Shown: piece by piece, positions 33,998 through 42,483 of the stretch
Numbering within the stretch: position 1 is the first letter of the stretch
Layout: the number at the start of each line of letters is the position of its first letter
NCBI GenBank assembly: GCA_004293675.1
Contig: READ01000031.1
Location: 1 to 52,776, forward strand
Reading direction: 5' to 3'
Length of the DNA: 52,776 nt
Source: Betaproteobacteria bacterium
Lineage (GTDB): Bacteria; Pseudomonadota; Gammaproteobacteria; Burkholderiales; Casimicrobiaceae
Program-made: the position numbers and the translations under genes
The notes under the pieces: generated by a model
Told to the model about the DNA's origin: nothing
Databases searched by the model: none
What the model saw: the letters and a program-made list of their open reading frames with translations, nothing else

Positions 33998-34033
33998 CGC
34001 CCGTAATGCCTTATTTGTTAAGGCATACGGGCG
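33998..34033 (-). terminator. Intrinsic terminator of the hsp20 gene (minus strand)
   Basis: CGCCCGTAATGCCTTA pairs with TAAGGCATACGGGCG with one bulge. On the minus strand the hairpin is followed by GATTTTTATACG, a T-tract, and it lies 27 nt after the hsp20 stop codon. Confidence 0.85.
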
Positions 34034-34059
34034 AATAGCTGGCATTGGCCTGACGAATT

Positions 34060-34530
34060 CTAGTTAATCGTCAATCGTTTCTGTGCGGCCGCGTGTTTCT
34101 TCGGCAGCGTCAGCGTCAAAACACCCAATTCATGCACCGCGACGGCAGCGTCTGCGTCGACCGCTTGAGGCAGTCGAAACGCTCGGTTGTGAGTGCCGGT
34201 TGCGCGCTCAGCCATGTGAATCGTGTCACCGCCTTCGGCTTCAACGGTCTTCGCGTTGATCTCGATGCGAACCAATTTTTCTTCAACATCGACCGTGATT
34301 TGATCCTTGGCGATGCCCGGCACATCGATGGCGATGACATACACCGAGGCCGTTTCGTGAACGTCCGCACGCAGCGCTTCGCGAACGCTTTGCTTTGCCG
34401 AGCGATCACCAAAGAGCTGCGCGGCTACGTTGTCAAAAAACTGTTCCGTATCCATGCCGCCGGCGCTGCCCGCAGCAGCGAATGGGCCCGTACGAAGCGG
34501 TGAACGATGAAAGCGAATCAAACCAGTCAT
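34060..34530 (-). CDS. Hsp20/alpha-crystallin family small heat-shock protein
   Basis: ATP-independent holdase chaperone of 156 residues. It starts MTGLIRFHRSPLRTGPF; the alpha-crystallin domain (about 50-148) contains ADVHETASVYVIAIDVPGIA, KDQITVDVEEKLVRIEI, FRLPQAVDADAAVAVHELGV and the C-terminal LTLTLPKKHAA. The longer open frame up to 34608 is ignored because ATG 34530 has TAAGGA at proper spacing and begins the family-like region. It has its own terminator. A CAAGGGGC/GCCCCTTG inverted repeat lies about 85-120 bp upstream. Confidence 0.93.
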   Translation of the reverse strand: MTGLIRFHRSPLRTGPFAAAGSAGGMDTEQFFDNVAAQLFGDRSAKQSVREALRADVHETASVYVIAIDVPGIAKDQITVDVEEKLVRIEINAKTVEAEGGDTIHMAERATGTHNRAFRLPQAVDADAAVAVHELGVLTLTLPKKHAAAQKRLTIN

Positions 34531-34613
34531 TGCAGTATTCCTTAAGATTGCAGCGCGATGGATGTGCGCCGATGCAAACGAAAGTGCGTGCAGTGAATGC
34601 CGTTTCAAGCAGT

Positions 34614-34651
34614 CAAGGGGCTAAATTTGAGCAATTGTTCACGGCCCCTTG
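34614..34651. promoter_or_regulatory. Inverted repeat upstream of hsp20
   Basis: CAAGGGGC at 34614-34621 and GCCCCTTG at 34644-34651 are perfect 8-bp inverted repeats 22 bp apart, in the region expected to control hsp20. It could be an operator or part of the promoter. It does not match the CIRCE consensus, and I found no full sigma-32 box pair. Confidence 0.3.
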
Positions 34652-34742
34652 AAGTGCGAATTTGTGACCGCAATGGGGCTGCGGTGCGACATATCAATGG
34701 ATGTCAATCGATGCGGTTGCGCCGGCTGCGTTGCTGTTCGGC

Positions 34743-34835
34743 GCCCTCTTTCTAGGGAAGAGGGAGTGCGAATCGCCCTCCATCGCTTTGGAAGAGAATG
34801 CCCGCACCCTCTCCCCCAAAGGGGATGGAGAGTCG
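34743..34835. repeat. Family-D palindromic element (diverged copy)
   Basis: The left end CCCTCTTTCTAGGGAAGAGG and the right end CACCCTCTCCCCCAAAGGGG (then ATGGAGAG) are the CCCTCTCCC/GGGGAGAG type. It lies in the gap between GNAT and hsp20 and stops just before the GNAT stop codon. Confidence 0.75.
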
Positions 34836-34841
34836 ACGAAC

Positions 34842-35345
34842 CTACCCGATGTGCTTGCGCATCCGAATCGGTTGCATTGCACCGGCAAACACGGTGGCGA
34901 AGGTGCGATCGGATTCCACGCTGAAACCGAGTTTTTCAAAGTATGCTTTGAACTGCGGCGAGTAGGTATCAACAGGAATTCGAATCGAGTGAATCGACGA
35001 TTTTTTCGCCTGTGTTTCGAGCGTGCTGATAAGCAGCGTTGTAAATCCGCGTCCCGAAAACGTTTTGGTCACACCGAGCCGACGCAGCTCCCAACTGCCG
35101 TCCTTCGCGGGCACGTAAGACAGTGCAGCAACTGGCAAGCTGTTGCGATACAACACCAGCCCGCCTCCAGCACGCAGATCATCAGCAATCTGGGTTGGCG
35201 TGTCTTTCACGCGGCGTTGGGAAATGGCCACTCGCTCCGACCATTCGCCCTTAGCGAGCGCTGAGAACACAGGTGCATCCTTAGCGCTGGCCTTGAGAAT
35301 TTTGTATTTGTCTTGCTCGAAAACAGTGCGGGTACGACCAAACAT
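34842..35345 (-). CDS. GNAT-family N-acetyltransferase
   Basis: A 167-residue acetyltransferase fold protein. The acetyl-CoA-binding segment is seen as RRLGVTKTFSGRGFTTLLIS (about residues 88-107), with the pattern V...F.GRGF..LL in place of the classical QxxGxG/A. The C-terminal IRIPVDTYSPQFKAYFEKLG and FSVESDRTF fit motif B of the family (Y...GF). Substrate unknown. It begins 10 nt after the metG stop codon on the same strand and is probably co-transcribed with metG. Confidence 0.82.
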   Translation of the reverse strand: MFGRTRTVFEQDKYKILKASAKDAPVFSALAKGEWSERVAISQRRVKDTPTQIADDLRAGGGLVLYRNSLPVAALSYVPAKDGSWELRRLGVTKTFSGRGFTTLLISTLETQAKKSSIHSIRIPVDTYSPQFKAYFEKLGFSVESDRTFATVFAGAMQPIRMRKHIG

Positions 35346-35355
35346 ACGATTGACT

Positions 35356-37578
35356 CTACGATACTTTCATGCCGGGCTGCGCGCCTGCATGCGGATTCAG
35401 CAGGAACAACCCAGTTGAATTGTCGTCGGCTTTGCCTGACGCAGCAAGCACCATCCCCTCGGAAACGCCAAACTTCATCTTTCGAGGGGCAAGATTGGCA
35501 ACAACGACGGTGAGCTGTCCAATGAGCGATTCCGGTGCGTAGGCCGATTTAATGCCAGAAAAGACGTTTCGCAGTTTCTGCTTGCCGTTCGCGTCAACTT
35601 CGCCAACATCCAACGTCAGCCGCAGCAGCTTGTCGCTGCCGTCAACATGCTCGGCGTTGACGATTTTGGCAATGCGCAGATCAATTTTGGTGAAGTCGTC
35701 GATGCCAATGATGCCGTTATCGGACACGTTGGCGCTAGCAGCACCGGCCTGGACGCCCGACGCAATGGGCTTGCCAGAGGCATTGCCGCTGGAAGCGCCA
35801 TTTTTCGGGGACTCTGGCTTGGTGCTTTTTTCAGACTTTTTCGACTCGGGCGTATCTGCAAGCACGCCAAGCAGCGCGTCGAGCTGTTTTTCTTCGACGC
35901 GAGACATCAGGTGCTGATAGGCCCGAATCGCATGCCCCGCGGGCATCGGCTTGCTCGTGTCAGCCCAGGTTTGTGGCGGCAGTGCCAAGAATTCAAACGC
36001 ACGCTTCGATAACTCAGGCAGTACCGGCGCGAGCAGGATCGAGAGCAAACGAAACGACTCCATCACATGCGAACACACCGCATGCAAATTCGTACGCGCC
36101 GTCGAATCGCCCGCAGCCGCAAGCTTTGCAAGCTCCCAGGGCTTGCTTACGTCGTAGTAGCCATTGACCACGTCAGCCATTTCCATGATGCGGCGCAGCG
36201 CTTTACCGAACTCTCGCCCCTCGAACAGTTTGGCGATCTCCTCGGCATGCTGCCCCACAGCGGTGTGCGGGAACGCGCTCGCTGAAGACTCATCGGCAGC
36301 CACTTTTCCATCGAAATGCTTGTGCAGGAATCCAGCCGTGCGGCTCGCAATATTGACGAACTTTCCAATCAAATCCGAGTTCACCCGCGCCATGAAGTCT
36401 TCGGCGGTGAAATCGAAATCTTCGACGTTTGCATTGAGCTTGGCTGCGATGTAGTAGCGCATCCACTCGGGATTCATGCCGAGCTCTAGGTACTTGAGCG
36501 GATCCACGCCGGTGCCGCGGCTCTTGCTCATCTTCTCTCCACCCATTTGGATGAAGCCATGCACGTTAACGCTATCGGGCGTTTTGTAGCCCGCAAATTT
36601 GAGCATCGCTGGCCAAAACAACACATGAAAATAAGCGATGTCTTTACCGATGAAATGAATCTGCTCGGTATCAGCCGCCGCCATAAACTCATCAAACGAA
36701 CGCAGCTCGCCGCCAGCCTTTGCTTTGCCCAAATCGAAGTACGATTTGAGCGCAGCTAAATAGCCCACTGGCGCATCAAGCCAAACGTAGAAGAATTTCC
36801 CGGGCGCATCAGGAATTGGAATCCCAAAATACGGCGCATCGCGCGAAATGTCCCAATCGCCCATCTTGCCGTCTTCGCCGAGCCAATCCTTGGTTTTGGC
36901 GATGATTTCGCTTTGCAATCGCGGCACACCGTGACGATCTTTGGACGTCGTCCAATGGCGCAGAAACTCCACGCACTTCGGGTCGCTCAACTTGAAAAAG
37001 AAATGTTCGCTCGAGCGCATTTCGGGCGTGGCACCGGAAAGCGTTGAGTACGGATTCTTCAAATCAGTCGGCGCATACACCGCACCGCAGTTTTCGCACG
37101 AATCGCCGTATTGATCCTTTGCGCCACACTTGGGGCACTCGCCCTTGATGTAGCGATCGGGCAGAAACATGCCCTTTACGGGATCGTAAAACTGCTCAAT
37201 CGTCTTTGAGAAAATGAATCCAGCAGCCTTGAGTTTTTTGTAGATATCCTGGGCCAGGGCAACGTTTTCCGGCGAATCGGTGGTGTGCCAATGATTCACC
37301 GACAGGTGAAAGCCATCGAGGTATTGTTTCCGCCCAGCGGCGATTTCCGCCACAAATTCCTGCGGCGACTTGCCCGCTTTTTCTGCGGCGATCATGATGG
37401 GCGCGCCATGGGTGTCGTCAGCACACACCCAATGCACATTGTGCCCACGCATCCGCTGAAACCGCACCCAAATGTCGGCCTGGATGTACTCCATCATGTG
37501 GCCAATGTGAAATTTGCCATTGGCGTACGGCAAGGCCGTGGTGACGAAAAGGTTTCGAGGGGGCGTAGCGGCGGTCAT
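35356..37578 (-). CDS. metG: Methionyl-tRNA synthetase
   Basis: Charges tRNA-Met. About 740 residues from the ATG at 37578: catalytic HIGH motif (FHIGHMMEY, 24-27), zinc knuckle [18 protein letters not shown] (about 146-163), KMSKS loop ([13 protein letters not shown], about 347), anticodon-binding helices, a low-complexity Ser/Lys/Ala linker (about 595-635) and a C-terminal EMAP-II-like tRNA-binding domain ([20 protein letters not shown] to the end). The start is uncertain: ATG 37614 would add 12 residues ([11 protein letters not shown]), and neither has a clear Shine-Dalgarno sequence. It is divergent from apbC, with only 70 bp for both promoters. Confidence 0.96.
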   Translation of the reverse strand: MTAATPPRNLFVTTALPYANGKFHIGHMMEYIQADIWVRFQRMRGHNVHWVCADDTHGAPIMIAAEKAGKSPQEFVAEIAAGRKQYLDGFHLSVNHWHTTDSPENVALAQDIYKKLKAAGFIFSKTIEQFYDPVKGMFLPDRYIKGECPKCGAKDQYGDSCENCGAVYAPTDLKNPYSTLSGATPEMRSSEHFFFKLSDPKCVEFLRHWTTSKDRHGVPRLQSEIIAKTKDWLGEDGKMGDWDISRDAPYFGIPIPDAPGKFFYVWLDAPVGYLAALKSYFDLGKAKAGGELRSFDEFMAAADTEQIHFIGKDIAYFHVLFWPAMLKFAGYKTPDSVNVHGFIQMGGEKMSKSRGTGVDPLKYLELGMNPEWMRYYIAAKLNANVEDFDFTAEDFMARVNSDLIGKFVNIASRTAGFLHKHFDGKVAADESSASAFPHTAVGQHAEEIAKLFEGREFGKALRRIMEMADVVNGYYDVSKPWELAKLAAAGDSTARTNLHAVCSHVMESFRLLSILLAPVLPELSKRAFEFLALPPQTWADTSKPMPAGHAIRAYQHLMSRVEEKQLDALLGVLADTPESKKSEKSTKPESPKNGASSGNASGKPIASGVQAGAASANVSDNGIIGIDDFTKIDLRIAKIVNAEHVDGSDKLLRLTLDVGEVDANGKQKLRNVFSGIKSAYAPESLIGQLTVVVANLAPRKMKFGVSEGMVLAASGKADDNSTGLFLLNPHAGAQPGMKVS

Positions 37579-37648
37579 GTCAATCAAGTAGTGGTGAAAC
37601 GGACGTTGGGCCATGGTAACAAACCCCCGCCAACTACAATCGTAGGCT

Positions 37649-38728
37649 ATGACTGAATCCGACATCCTCTCCGCTCTCGCAACCTGCATCGACCCGATCA
37701 CCGGACGTGATTTTGTGAAAGACAAAGCCGTTAAAACGGTGATTGTTAACGGTGCTGACGTGACCTTAGAAATTTTGCTTGGCTACCCGGCCAAGAGCCA
37801 ATTCGACGCGGTTCGTAAGCTCGTAATCCAGCATTTACGGGGGGTTCCGGGCATCGGAAAGGTCAATGTCAGCGTTAATCAGCGAATCGTTTCGCACGCC
37901 GTTCAGCGCGGCGTTAAGCTCAAAAACGGCATCAAAAACATCATCGCCGTGGCTTCGGGTAAAGGTGGCGTGGGCAAGAGCACAACAGCCGTCAACTTGG
38001 CGCTGGCGCTCGCTGCCGAGGGCGCGAACGTGGGCATTTTGGATGCTGACATCTACGGTCCATCACAGCCGCAAATGCTCGGGGTCACGGGTCGCCCGGA
38101 AAGCGCCGACGGAAAAACGCTTGAGCCCATGGAAGCGCATGGCATACAAGCCATGTCGATTGGGTTTTTGATCGACACCGATACGCCCATGGTGTGGCGC
38201 GGCCCAATGGTCACGCAGGCGCTCGAGCAGCTGTTAACCGACACCAATTGGCATGATCTGGATTACTTGGTGATCGATATGCCGCCTGGAACGGGTGATA
38301 TTCAGCTCACGCTGTCGCAAAAGGTGCCGGTGACTGGCGCTGTGATCGTCACCACGCCCCAGGAAATTGCGGTGCTCGACGCTCGCAAGGGTCTGAAGAT
38401 GTTCGAGAAAGTCGGCATCCCCATCGTGGGCATCGTCGAAAACATGAGTACTCACGTTTGCACCAACTGCGGACACGTCGAGCCGATCTTTGGTGAGGGC
38501 GGTGGACGCGCCATGTGCCGCGATTACAACGTACCGTTTTTGGGTGGTTTGCCGCTCGACGGCAAGATTCGCGAGCAAGCCGATAGTGGACGCCCAACCG
38601 TTGTGGCTGATCCCGATGGCTTGGTGGCAAACACGTACAAAGAAATCGCTCGCAAAGTGGCGGTGTTCATTGCGCAAAAGAGCGAAGATCACACGGCGAA
38701 GTTCCCAACGATTAAGGTGGTGACTTGA
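37649..38728 (+). CDS. apbC: Iron-sulfur cluster carrier ATPase ApbC (Mrp)
   Basis: A 359-residue P-loop scaffold/carrier for Fe-S cluster delivery. The N-terminal MIP18-like domain (about 1-80) is followed by the deviant Walker [21 protein letters not shown] (about 103-122), [30 protein letters not shown] and the CxxC cluster-binding motif HVCTNCGH (about 270-273). All key residues are present. Placement head to head with metG is conserved in many proteobacteria. A family-D repeat follows. Confidence 0.95.
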   Translation: MTESDILSALATCIDPITGRDFVKDKAVKTVIVNGADVTLEILLGYPAKSQFDAVRKLVIQHLRGVPGIGKVNVSVNQRIVSHAVQRGVKLKNGIKNIIAVASGKGGVGKSTTAVNLALALAAEGANVGILDADIYGPSQPQMLGVTGRPESADGKTLEPMEAHGIQAMSIGFLIDTDTPMVWRGPMVTQALEQLLTDTNWHDLDYLVIDMPPGTGDIQLTLSQKVPVTGAVIVTTPQEIAVLDARKGLKMFEKVGIPIVGIVENMSTHVCTNCGHVEPIFGEGGGRAMCRDYNVPFLGGLPLDGKIREQADSGRPTVVADPDGLVANTYKEIARKVAVFIAQKSEDHTAKFPTIKVVT

Positions 38729-38738
38729 GCGAAGTCTT

Positions 38739-38872
38739 ACTCCCCTCGCCCGCAGGCGGGAGAGGGGCTGGGGGTGAGGGTGCTGGCAGTTTGGGGCGCA
38801 AAGTCTCATCCGAGCTGATCTCTCCCAATCGCACCCTCACCCCAGCCCTCTCCCGCCTGCGGGAGAGGGGGC
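38739..38872. repeat. Family-D palindromic element (long-arm copy)
   Basis: The left arm CTCCCCTCGCCCGCAGGCGG continues GAGAGGGGCTGGGGGTGAGG. The right arm has CACCCTCACCCCAGCCCTCT and CCCGCCTGCGGGAGAGGGG. The arms of about 40 bp are almost perfect inverted complements, with further internal GCCCGCAGGCGGG hairpins. It fills the gap between apbC and ispD and ends 16 bp before the ispD start codon. Confidence 0.9.
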
Positions 38873-38888
38873 AGCGGTCTCTCGCCGC

Positions 38889-39590
38889 GTGAATTCTGTA
38901 GTGCGATTCGGCTGTGTGGCGATAGTGCCCGCCGGCGGTTCAGGCGCCCGACTCGGTGCGGCTGTTCCCAAACAGTATCTTGAGATTGCGGGGCACTTAG
39001 TTTTGCACCACACGCTCACTGCGCTATCGGCGGTATCCGCTATAGAACATATTTACGTCGCCGTACAGGCAGATGACGAGCGAGCCGTGAGTACCTGCGA
39101 GTCTTTTACTCGTGTCACGATGCTGCCAACCGCAGGTAGGCTTCGCGCAGAAACTGTCAGCAACACGCTGCAAGCCATCCACAAAAAAATTAATCGTGAT
39201 GCGTGGATTTTGGTGCACGATGCAGCCAGACCCTGCGTGAGTCAAGCGGCGATTGATCGGTTGATACAAACCTGCGTCGCGCACCCAGTCGGCGGCTTGC
39301 TAGCGCTACCGGTTGCCGACACGATGAAGCGGTCTAACGCCTCGGATGAAGTGGTTGAAACACTCTCTCGGGATCAGCTATGGCGTGCGCAAACACCACA
39401 GATGTTTCGCTTTGAAATGCTGCAACACGCGCTGAGTGCCGCGCCCGATGCGACCGATGAGTCGCAGGCGATCGAAGCCATCGGTTTGTCGCCAAAGTTG
39501 GTCTTGGGTGAGGCGCGAAACCTAAAAATTACCTACCCCGAAGATATTGCCCTTGCGTCGCACTTTCTTCAGCAAACACCATCAACATGA
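38889..39590 (+). CDS. ispD: 2-C-methyl-D-erythritol 4-phosphate cytidylyltransferase
   Basis: Third step of the MEP isoprenoid pathway: joins CTP and MEP to CDP-ME. The 233-residue product has the N-terminal nucleotide-binding signature [20 protein letters not shown] (about 12-31), the family's [10 protein letters not shown] block (about 113-122), and [11 protein letters not shown]. The GTG start at 38889 is 16 bp after a palindromic repeat and lacks a clear Shine-Dalgarno sequence. It overlaps ispF by ATGA, so the two are translationally coupled. Confidence 0.95.
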   Translation: MNSVVRFGCVAIVPAGGSGARLGAAVPKQYLEIAGHLVLHHTLTALSAVSAIEHIYVAVQADDERAVSTCESFTRVTMLPTAGRLRAETVSNTLQAIHKKINRDAWILVHDAARPCVSQAAIDRLIQTCVAHPVGGLLALPVADTMKRSNASDEVVETLSRDQLWRAQTPQMFRFEMLQHALSAAPDATDESQAIEAIGLSPKLVLGEARNLKITYPEDIALASHFLQQTPST

Positions 39591-40072
39591 GCATTCGCAT
39601 CGGCACAGGTTTTGACGTTCATCAATTGGTCGAGGGACGTGCCTTGGTCATGGGCGGCGTGACAATTCCACACGCCAAAGGATTGCTCGGGCATTCCGAT
39701 GCTGATGTGCTGCTGCATGCCATTTGCGATGCGCTGCTGGGTGCGGCCGCACTCGGCGACATCGGCAAACACTTTCCTGACACCGATCCGCAATTTAAGG
39801 GCGCTGACAGCCGCGTATTGCTTCGTAGCGTCATCGCACGGCTTAAATCACTGGGTTGGAGGGTGAGCAACATCGACGCGACCATCATCGCTCAGGCACC
39901 CAAAATGGCACCGCACATTCAGACGATGCGCGAATACATTGCACTCGATTGCAACGTTGCCATTGACGCGATTAACGTTAAAGCGACCACAACGGAATGG
40001 CTGGGCTTCACGGGTCGTGGTGAGGGTATCGCCGCCCAAGCCGCAGCACTCATCATTTCAAACGACCGTTAG
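39587..40072 (+). CDS. ispF: 2-C-methyl-D-erythritol 2,4-cyclodiphosphate synthase
   Basis: Cyclises CDP-ME 2-phosphate to MEcPP in the MEP pathway. The 161-residue product begins [20 protein letters not shown] with the metal ligands Asp and His of FDVH, then [20 protein letters not shown] with the third ligand His. [15 protein letters not shown] and the C-terminal [19 protein letters not shown] complete the family pattern. It overlaps the end of ispD by 4 nt. Standard length. Confidence 0.96.
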   Translation: MSIRIGTGFDVHQLVEGRALVMGGVTIPHAKGLLGHSDADVLLHAICDALLGAAALGDIGKHFPDTDPQFKGADSRVLLRSVIARLKSLGWRVSNIDATIIAQAPKMAPHIQTMREYIALDCNVAIDAINVKATTTEWLGFTGRGEGIAAQAAALIISNDR

Positions 40073-40162
40073 TCAAGGCGCAAGTAACGCTACTTGGCGT
40101 GCGCTTGCGTGATCTGGAGGTTTGTGACCCCCGACCCGTTGGATGCACAGTAAAATTGGGTC

Positions 40163-40558
40163 ATGTACAAATTTTCGCCAAAATCTTGGTTACGTAGCGC
40201 CGCCTTTGCGATCAGCGGTAGCGTCATCGCGCTGTCGATCGGCCTCGCGCATGGCCAAGCCGTCGTGCCAGCGGCACCCGCCGCGCCCGCAAACAGTGCC
40301 AACTCGTCCGCTCCAGACGGTTCGCCCGCCCTGCCCAAGGAAACGACGATCAGCCAAAAGAGCGTAACGTCGAGCTCAGAGCTTGATTCAGTCGTTCTCA
40401 GTGAGGAACGGGTAGAAGGTCGTCTCGCATCCGCGCGAGTGGGCGGCGCTGCAAATAGCTATCTTATCGTCGACCCGAATGCCGGACGCACCGACCGCGC
40501 CGCGAGCAATTCCGGTAAGCGCGTCACGCCATCGCAGTGGCAATTGTTCCGGTTTTAG
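40163..40558 (+). CDS. Small exported protein, possibly DUF2782-like
   Basis: A 131-residue protein of unknown function. The N-terminal signal sequence has core AAFAISGSVIALSIGLAHGQ (cleavage near residue 32), followed by an Ala/Pro/Ser-rich linker (about 33-70). The C-terminal 60 residues (SVVLSEERVEGRLASARVG through SYLIVDPNAGR) end in SQWQLFRF. That ending, and the position just before the homoserine kinase gene, recall the DUF2782 family, but the match is weak and rests on memory. No enzyme motif is visible. The spacing to thrB (67 nt) allows one transcript. Confidence 0.6.
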   Translation: MYKFSPKSWLRSAAFAISGSVIALSIGLAHGQAVVPAAPAAPANSANSSAPDGSPALPKETTISQKSVTSSSELDSVVLSEERVEGRLASARVGGAANSYLIVDPNAGRTDRAASNSGKRVTPSQWQLFRF

Positions 40559-40625
40559 GCAACGCCCTCTCACGCTGCGCCCTCGCACGGTAACGCGCGC
40601 CGATTTTGTTTGAGTTTCAATTCGT

Positions 40626-41567
40626 ATGTCCGTATTTACAAAAGTAACTGATACTGAAGCTGCTGCGTGGCTACCGCGATTTTCCGTAGGTAGTTTGGTT
40701 TCGCTCACGCCGATTTCTGAAGGCATCGAGAACACCAATTATTTTTTGACAACGACAGACGGCGAATTTGTCCTGACGCTTTACGAGCGCCTACCCGCCG
40801 AGGATTTGCCCTTCTACTTGAATTTCACGGCGCATCTTGCTGGCGCCGGTGTGGCCGTGCCGCAGCCGATCATGGATCGAACGGGTGGCCTGTTTTCGAT
40901 CCTCAACGGTAAGCCAGCCGCAATCACTCAGCGTGTTAAGGGGCGTCCACAACTCAGTCCCACCGCGCTTCACTGCGCCGCCGTTGGCGCTGAATTAGCG
41001 CGACTGCACCTAGCCAGCCAAAAGTTTCGCGGTCGCCTGACTAACAAGCGCGGACCGGGGTGGATGCTCTCGACGTATCGTGCGGTGCGCAGTGTGCTCA
41101 CTGAAGAGCAAAGCAAACTGATCGCAGATGAGCTTGCCTTTCAACGAGCGCGTCGTGAAACTCGCCTGCCCACAGGCGCAATTCACGCCGATTTATTTCG
41201 TGACAACGTGCTTTTCGATGGCGACAGACTCGCTGGCATCATTGATTTTGGTTTCGCAGCCACTGATGAATTCGCCTACGATCTGGCGATCACCGTCAAC
41301 GACTGGTGCGTGGATGCGCAATGCGAACTTGATCCGCCCAAGCTCGATGCGATGCTGGTGGCTTATGCAGCAATTCGCCCACTCACCGAAGCCGAAATGT
41401 CAGCATGGCCTGCGTTGCTTCGGGCGGGCGCGATACGTTTCTGGTTGTCACGACTCTACGATTTGCACTTTCCGCGTTCAGCTGAGCTCAACACGCCGCA
41501 TGATCCTGGTCATTTCGAACGTGTGTTGCGCTCCCGCGTAGCGCGTCCGAACTACTGGCCGCTGTAA
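40626..41567 (+). CDS. thrB: Homoserine kinase (ThrB type II)
   Basis: Phosphorylates L-homoserine in threonine biosynthesis. The 313-residue product belongs to the aminoglycoside-phosphotransferase-like fold, not the GHMP family. It begins MSVFTKVTDTEAAAWL and has SEGIENTNYFLTTTDGEFVL (about 32-51; the start of the ATP site), the catalytic loop AIHADLFRDNVLFDGDRL (about 188-205) with the conserved Asp and Asn, and IIDFGFAATDEFAYDLA with the second metal Asp. This type is usual in beta- and many gammaproteobacteria. It lies 8 nt upstream of a BPSS1780-like membrane gene. Confidence 0.95.
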   Translation: MSVFTKVTDTEAAAWLPRFSVGSLVSLTPISEGIENTNYFLTTTDGEFVLTLYERLPAEDLPFYLNFTAHLAGAGVAVPQPIMDRTGGLFSILNGKPAAITQRVKGRPQLSPTALHCAAVGAELARLHLASQKFRGRLTNKRGPGWMLSTYRAVRSVLTEEQSKLIADELAFQRARRETRLPTGAIHADLFRDNVLFDGDRLAGIIDFGFAATDEFAYDLAITVNDWCVDAQCELDPPKLDAMLVAYAAIRPLTEAEMSAWPALLRAGAIRFWLSRLYDLHFPRSAELNTPHDPGHFERVLRSRVARPNYWPL

Positions 41568-41575
41568 TCCCAACT

Positions 41576-42352
41576 ATGAACCCAATCGAATTTTCCATCG
41601 TTCCCGCCAAAGATGGCTTTGAGTGGGTCAAGGTCTCGCTGCGACTTTTTCGCGCTCAGTGGCTGCGCTACACCTCGATGGCGGCGTTGTTTCTGCTGAT
41701 CATGCAGTTCGGTTCGTTTATCAGCGGTGGCTTGTTGGTGGTATTTCTCAAGCCGCTACTGTCCGTGGGATTTCTAGCGGCTGCTTGGCATCACGAGCGC
41801 GGTGAACTACCGGAGACAAAGCACCTCTTTGCAGGCTTCAAATCTAATATCAAGGCGCTTCTGCCGCTGGGCGTGGTCTTCATGCTGGGTGTGTTCGCAG
41901 CCATTTGGTTTGCCGCTGCCATCAATGGCATTGAGCTCGAGCAGATGCTGCCGCAAGACGGCAAGACCAAGCTCGCGGAAAAAGACGCTCTGGCCTTCAT
42001 GTTGACGGCGATCATTTTCACGCTGCCCGTAAACGCTGCGCTTTGGTTTGCGCCCGCGTTGATCGTATTTTCAGACGCCAGTTTCACGCAGGCACTCTCA
42101 ACGTCGCTGCGGGCGTGGCTGTCCAATTTTCTTGCTGTGCTGACCTACGGAATCACAATTTTCGTGCTGATACTCATCGTGCTGATTCCGCTTTCGCCGA
42201 TTCTGTACGCAGTCGGAGGTTCAGCACAGTCGCTCATCGCGATGCTGGTCGCGCTGCCGCTTACAGCCGTCGTTATGGTGAGTGATTACGTAAGCTACCG
42301 ACGCGTGTTTCATCGCAATGAGACACTGCAACCGCTGAGCACTCAACGGTAA
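41576..42352 (+). CDS. BPSS1780-like integral membrane protein
   Basis: A 258-residue membrane protein of unknown function. The sequence opens IVPAKDGFEWVKVSLRLFRA and then has five or so hydrophobic segments (about 30-50, 60-75, 92-112, 140-165, 185-215 and 220-240). The N-terminal pattern GxxWxxxxxxLFR and the location next to thrB match the BPSS1780 membrane family known from Burkholderiales. The gene starts 8 nt after the thrB stop codon, so the two are probably co-transcribed. It converges with the uvrD gene across a REP pair. Confidence 0.8.
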   Translation: MNPIEFSIVPAKDGFEWVKVSLRLFRAQWLRYTSMAALFLLIMQFGSFISGGLLVVFLKPLLSVGFLAAAWHHERGELPETKHLFAGFKSNIKALLPLGVVFMLGVFAAIWFAAAINGIELEQMLPQDGKTKLAEKDALAFMLTAIIFTLPVNAALWFAPALIVFSDASFTQALSTSLRAWLSNFLAVLTYGITIFVLILIVLIPLSPILYAVGGSAQSLIAMLVALPLTAVVMVSDYVSYRRVFHRNETLQPLSTQR

Positions 42353-42378
42353 GCTAGAACGCGGCTGTGGTACATCAC

Positions 42379-42462
42379 CTGTAGGCGCGGACTTGGCCGC
42401 GCATGGTGCGCCACCTAAACGGTTACTTTGATCAAAGCGCGGCCCGCTCCGCGCCTACCTTG
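42379..42462. repeat. REP-type inverted pair (CTGTAGGCGCGGACTTGGCC) between convergent genes
   Basis: CTGTAGGCGCGGACTTGGCC (then GCGC) and AGCGCGGCCCGCTCCGCGCC (then TACC) are inverted complements, resembling family C with CGCGG instead of GAGCGG. Placement between two convergent 3' ends suits a termination or mRNA-stabilising role. Confidence 0.75.
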
Positions 42463-42483
42463 CTGTGCGCCGACCAGTGCGTG

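Noticed and set aside
34531-34608. N-terminal extension of Hsp20 up to 34608
   Set aside because: ATG 34530 has a proper ribosome-binding site and family-like start; the extension is unlike Hsp20.
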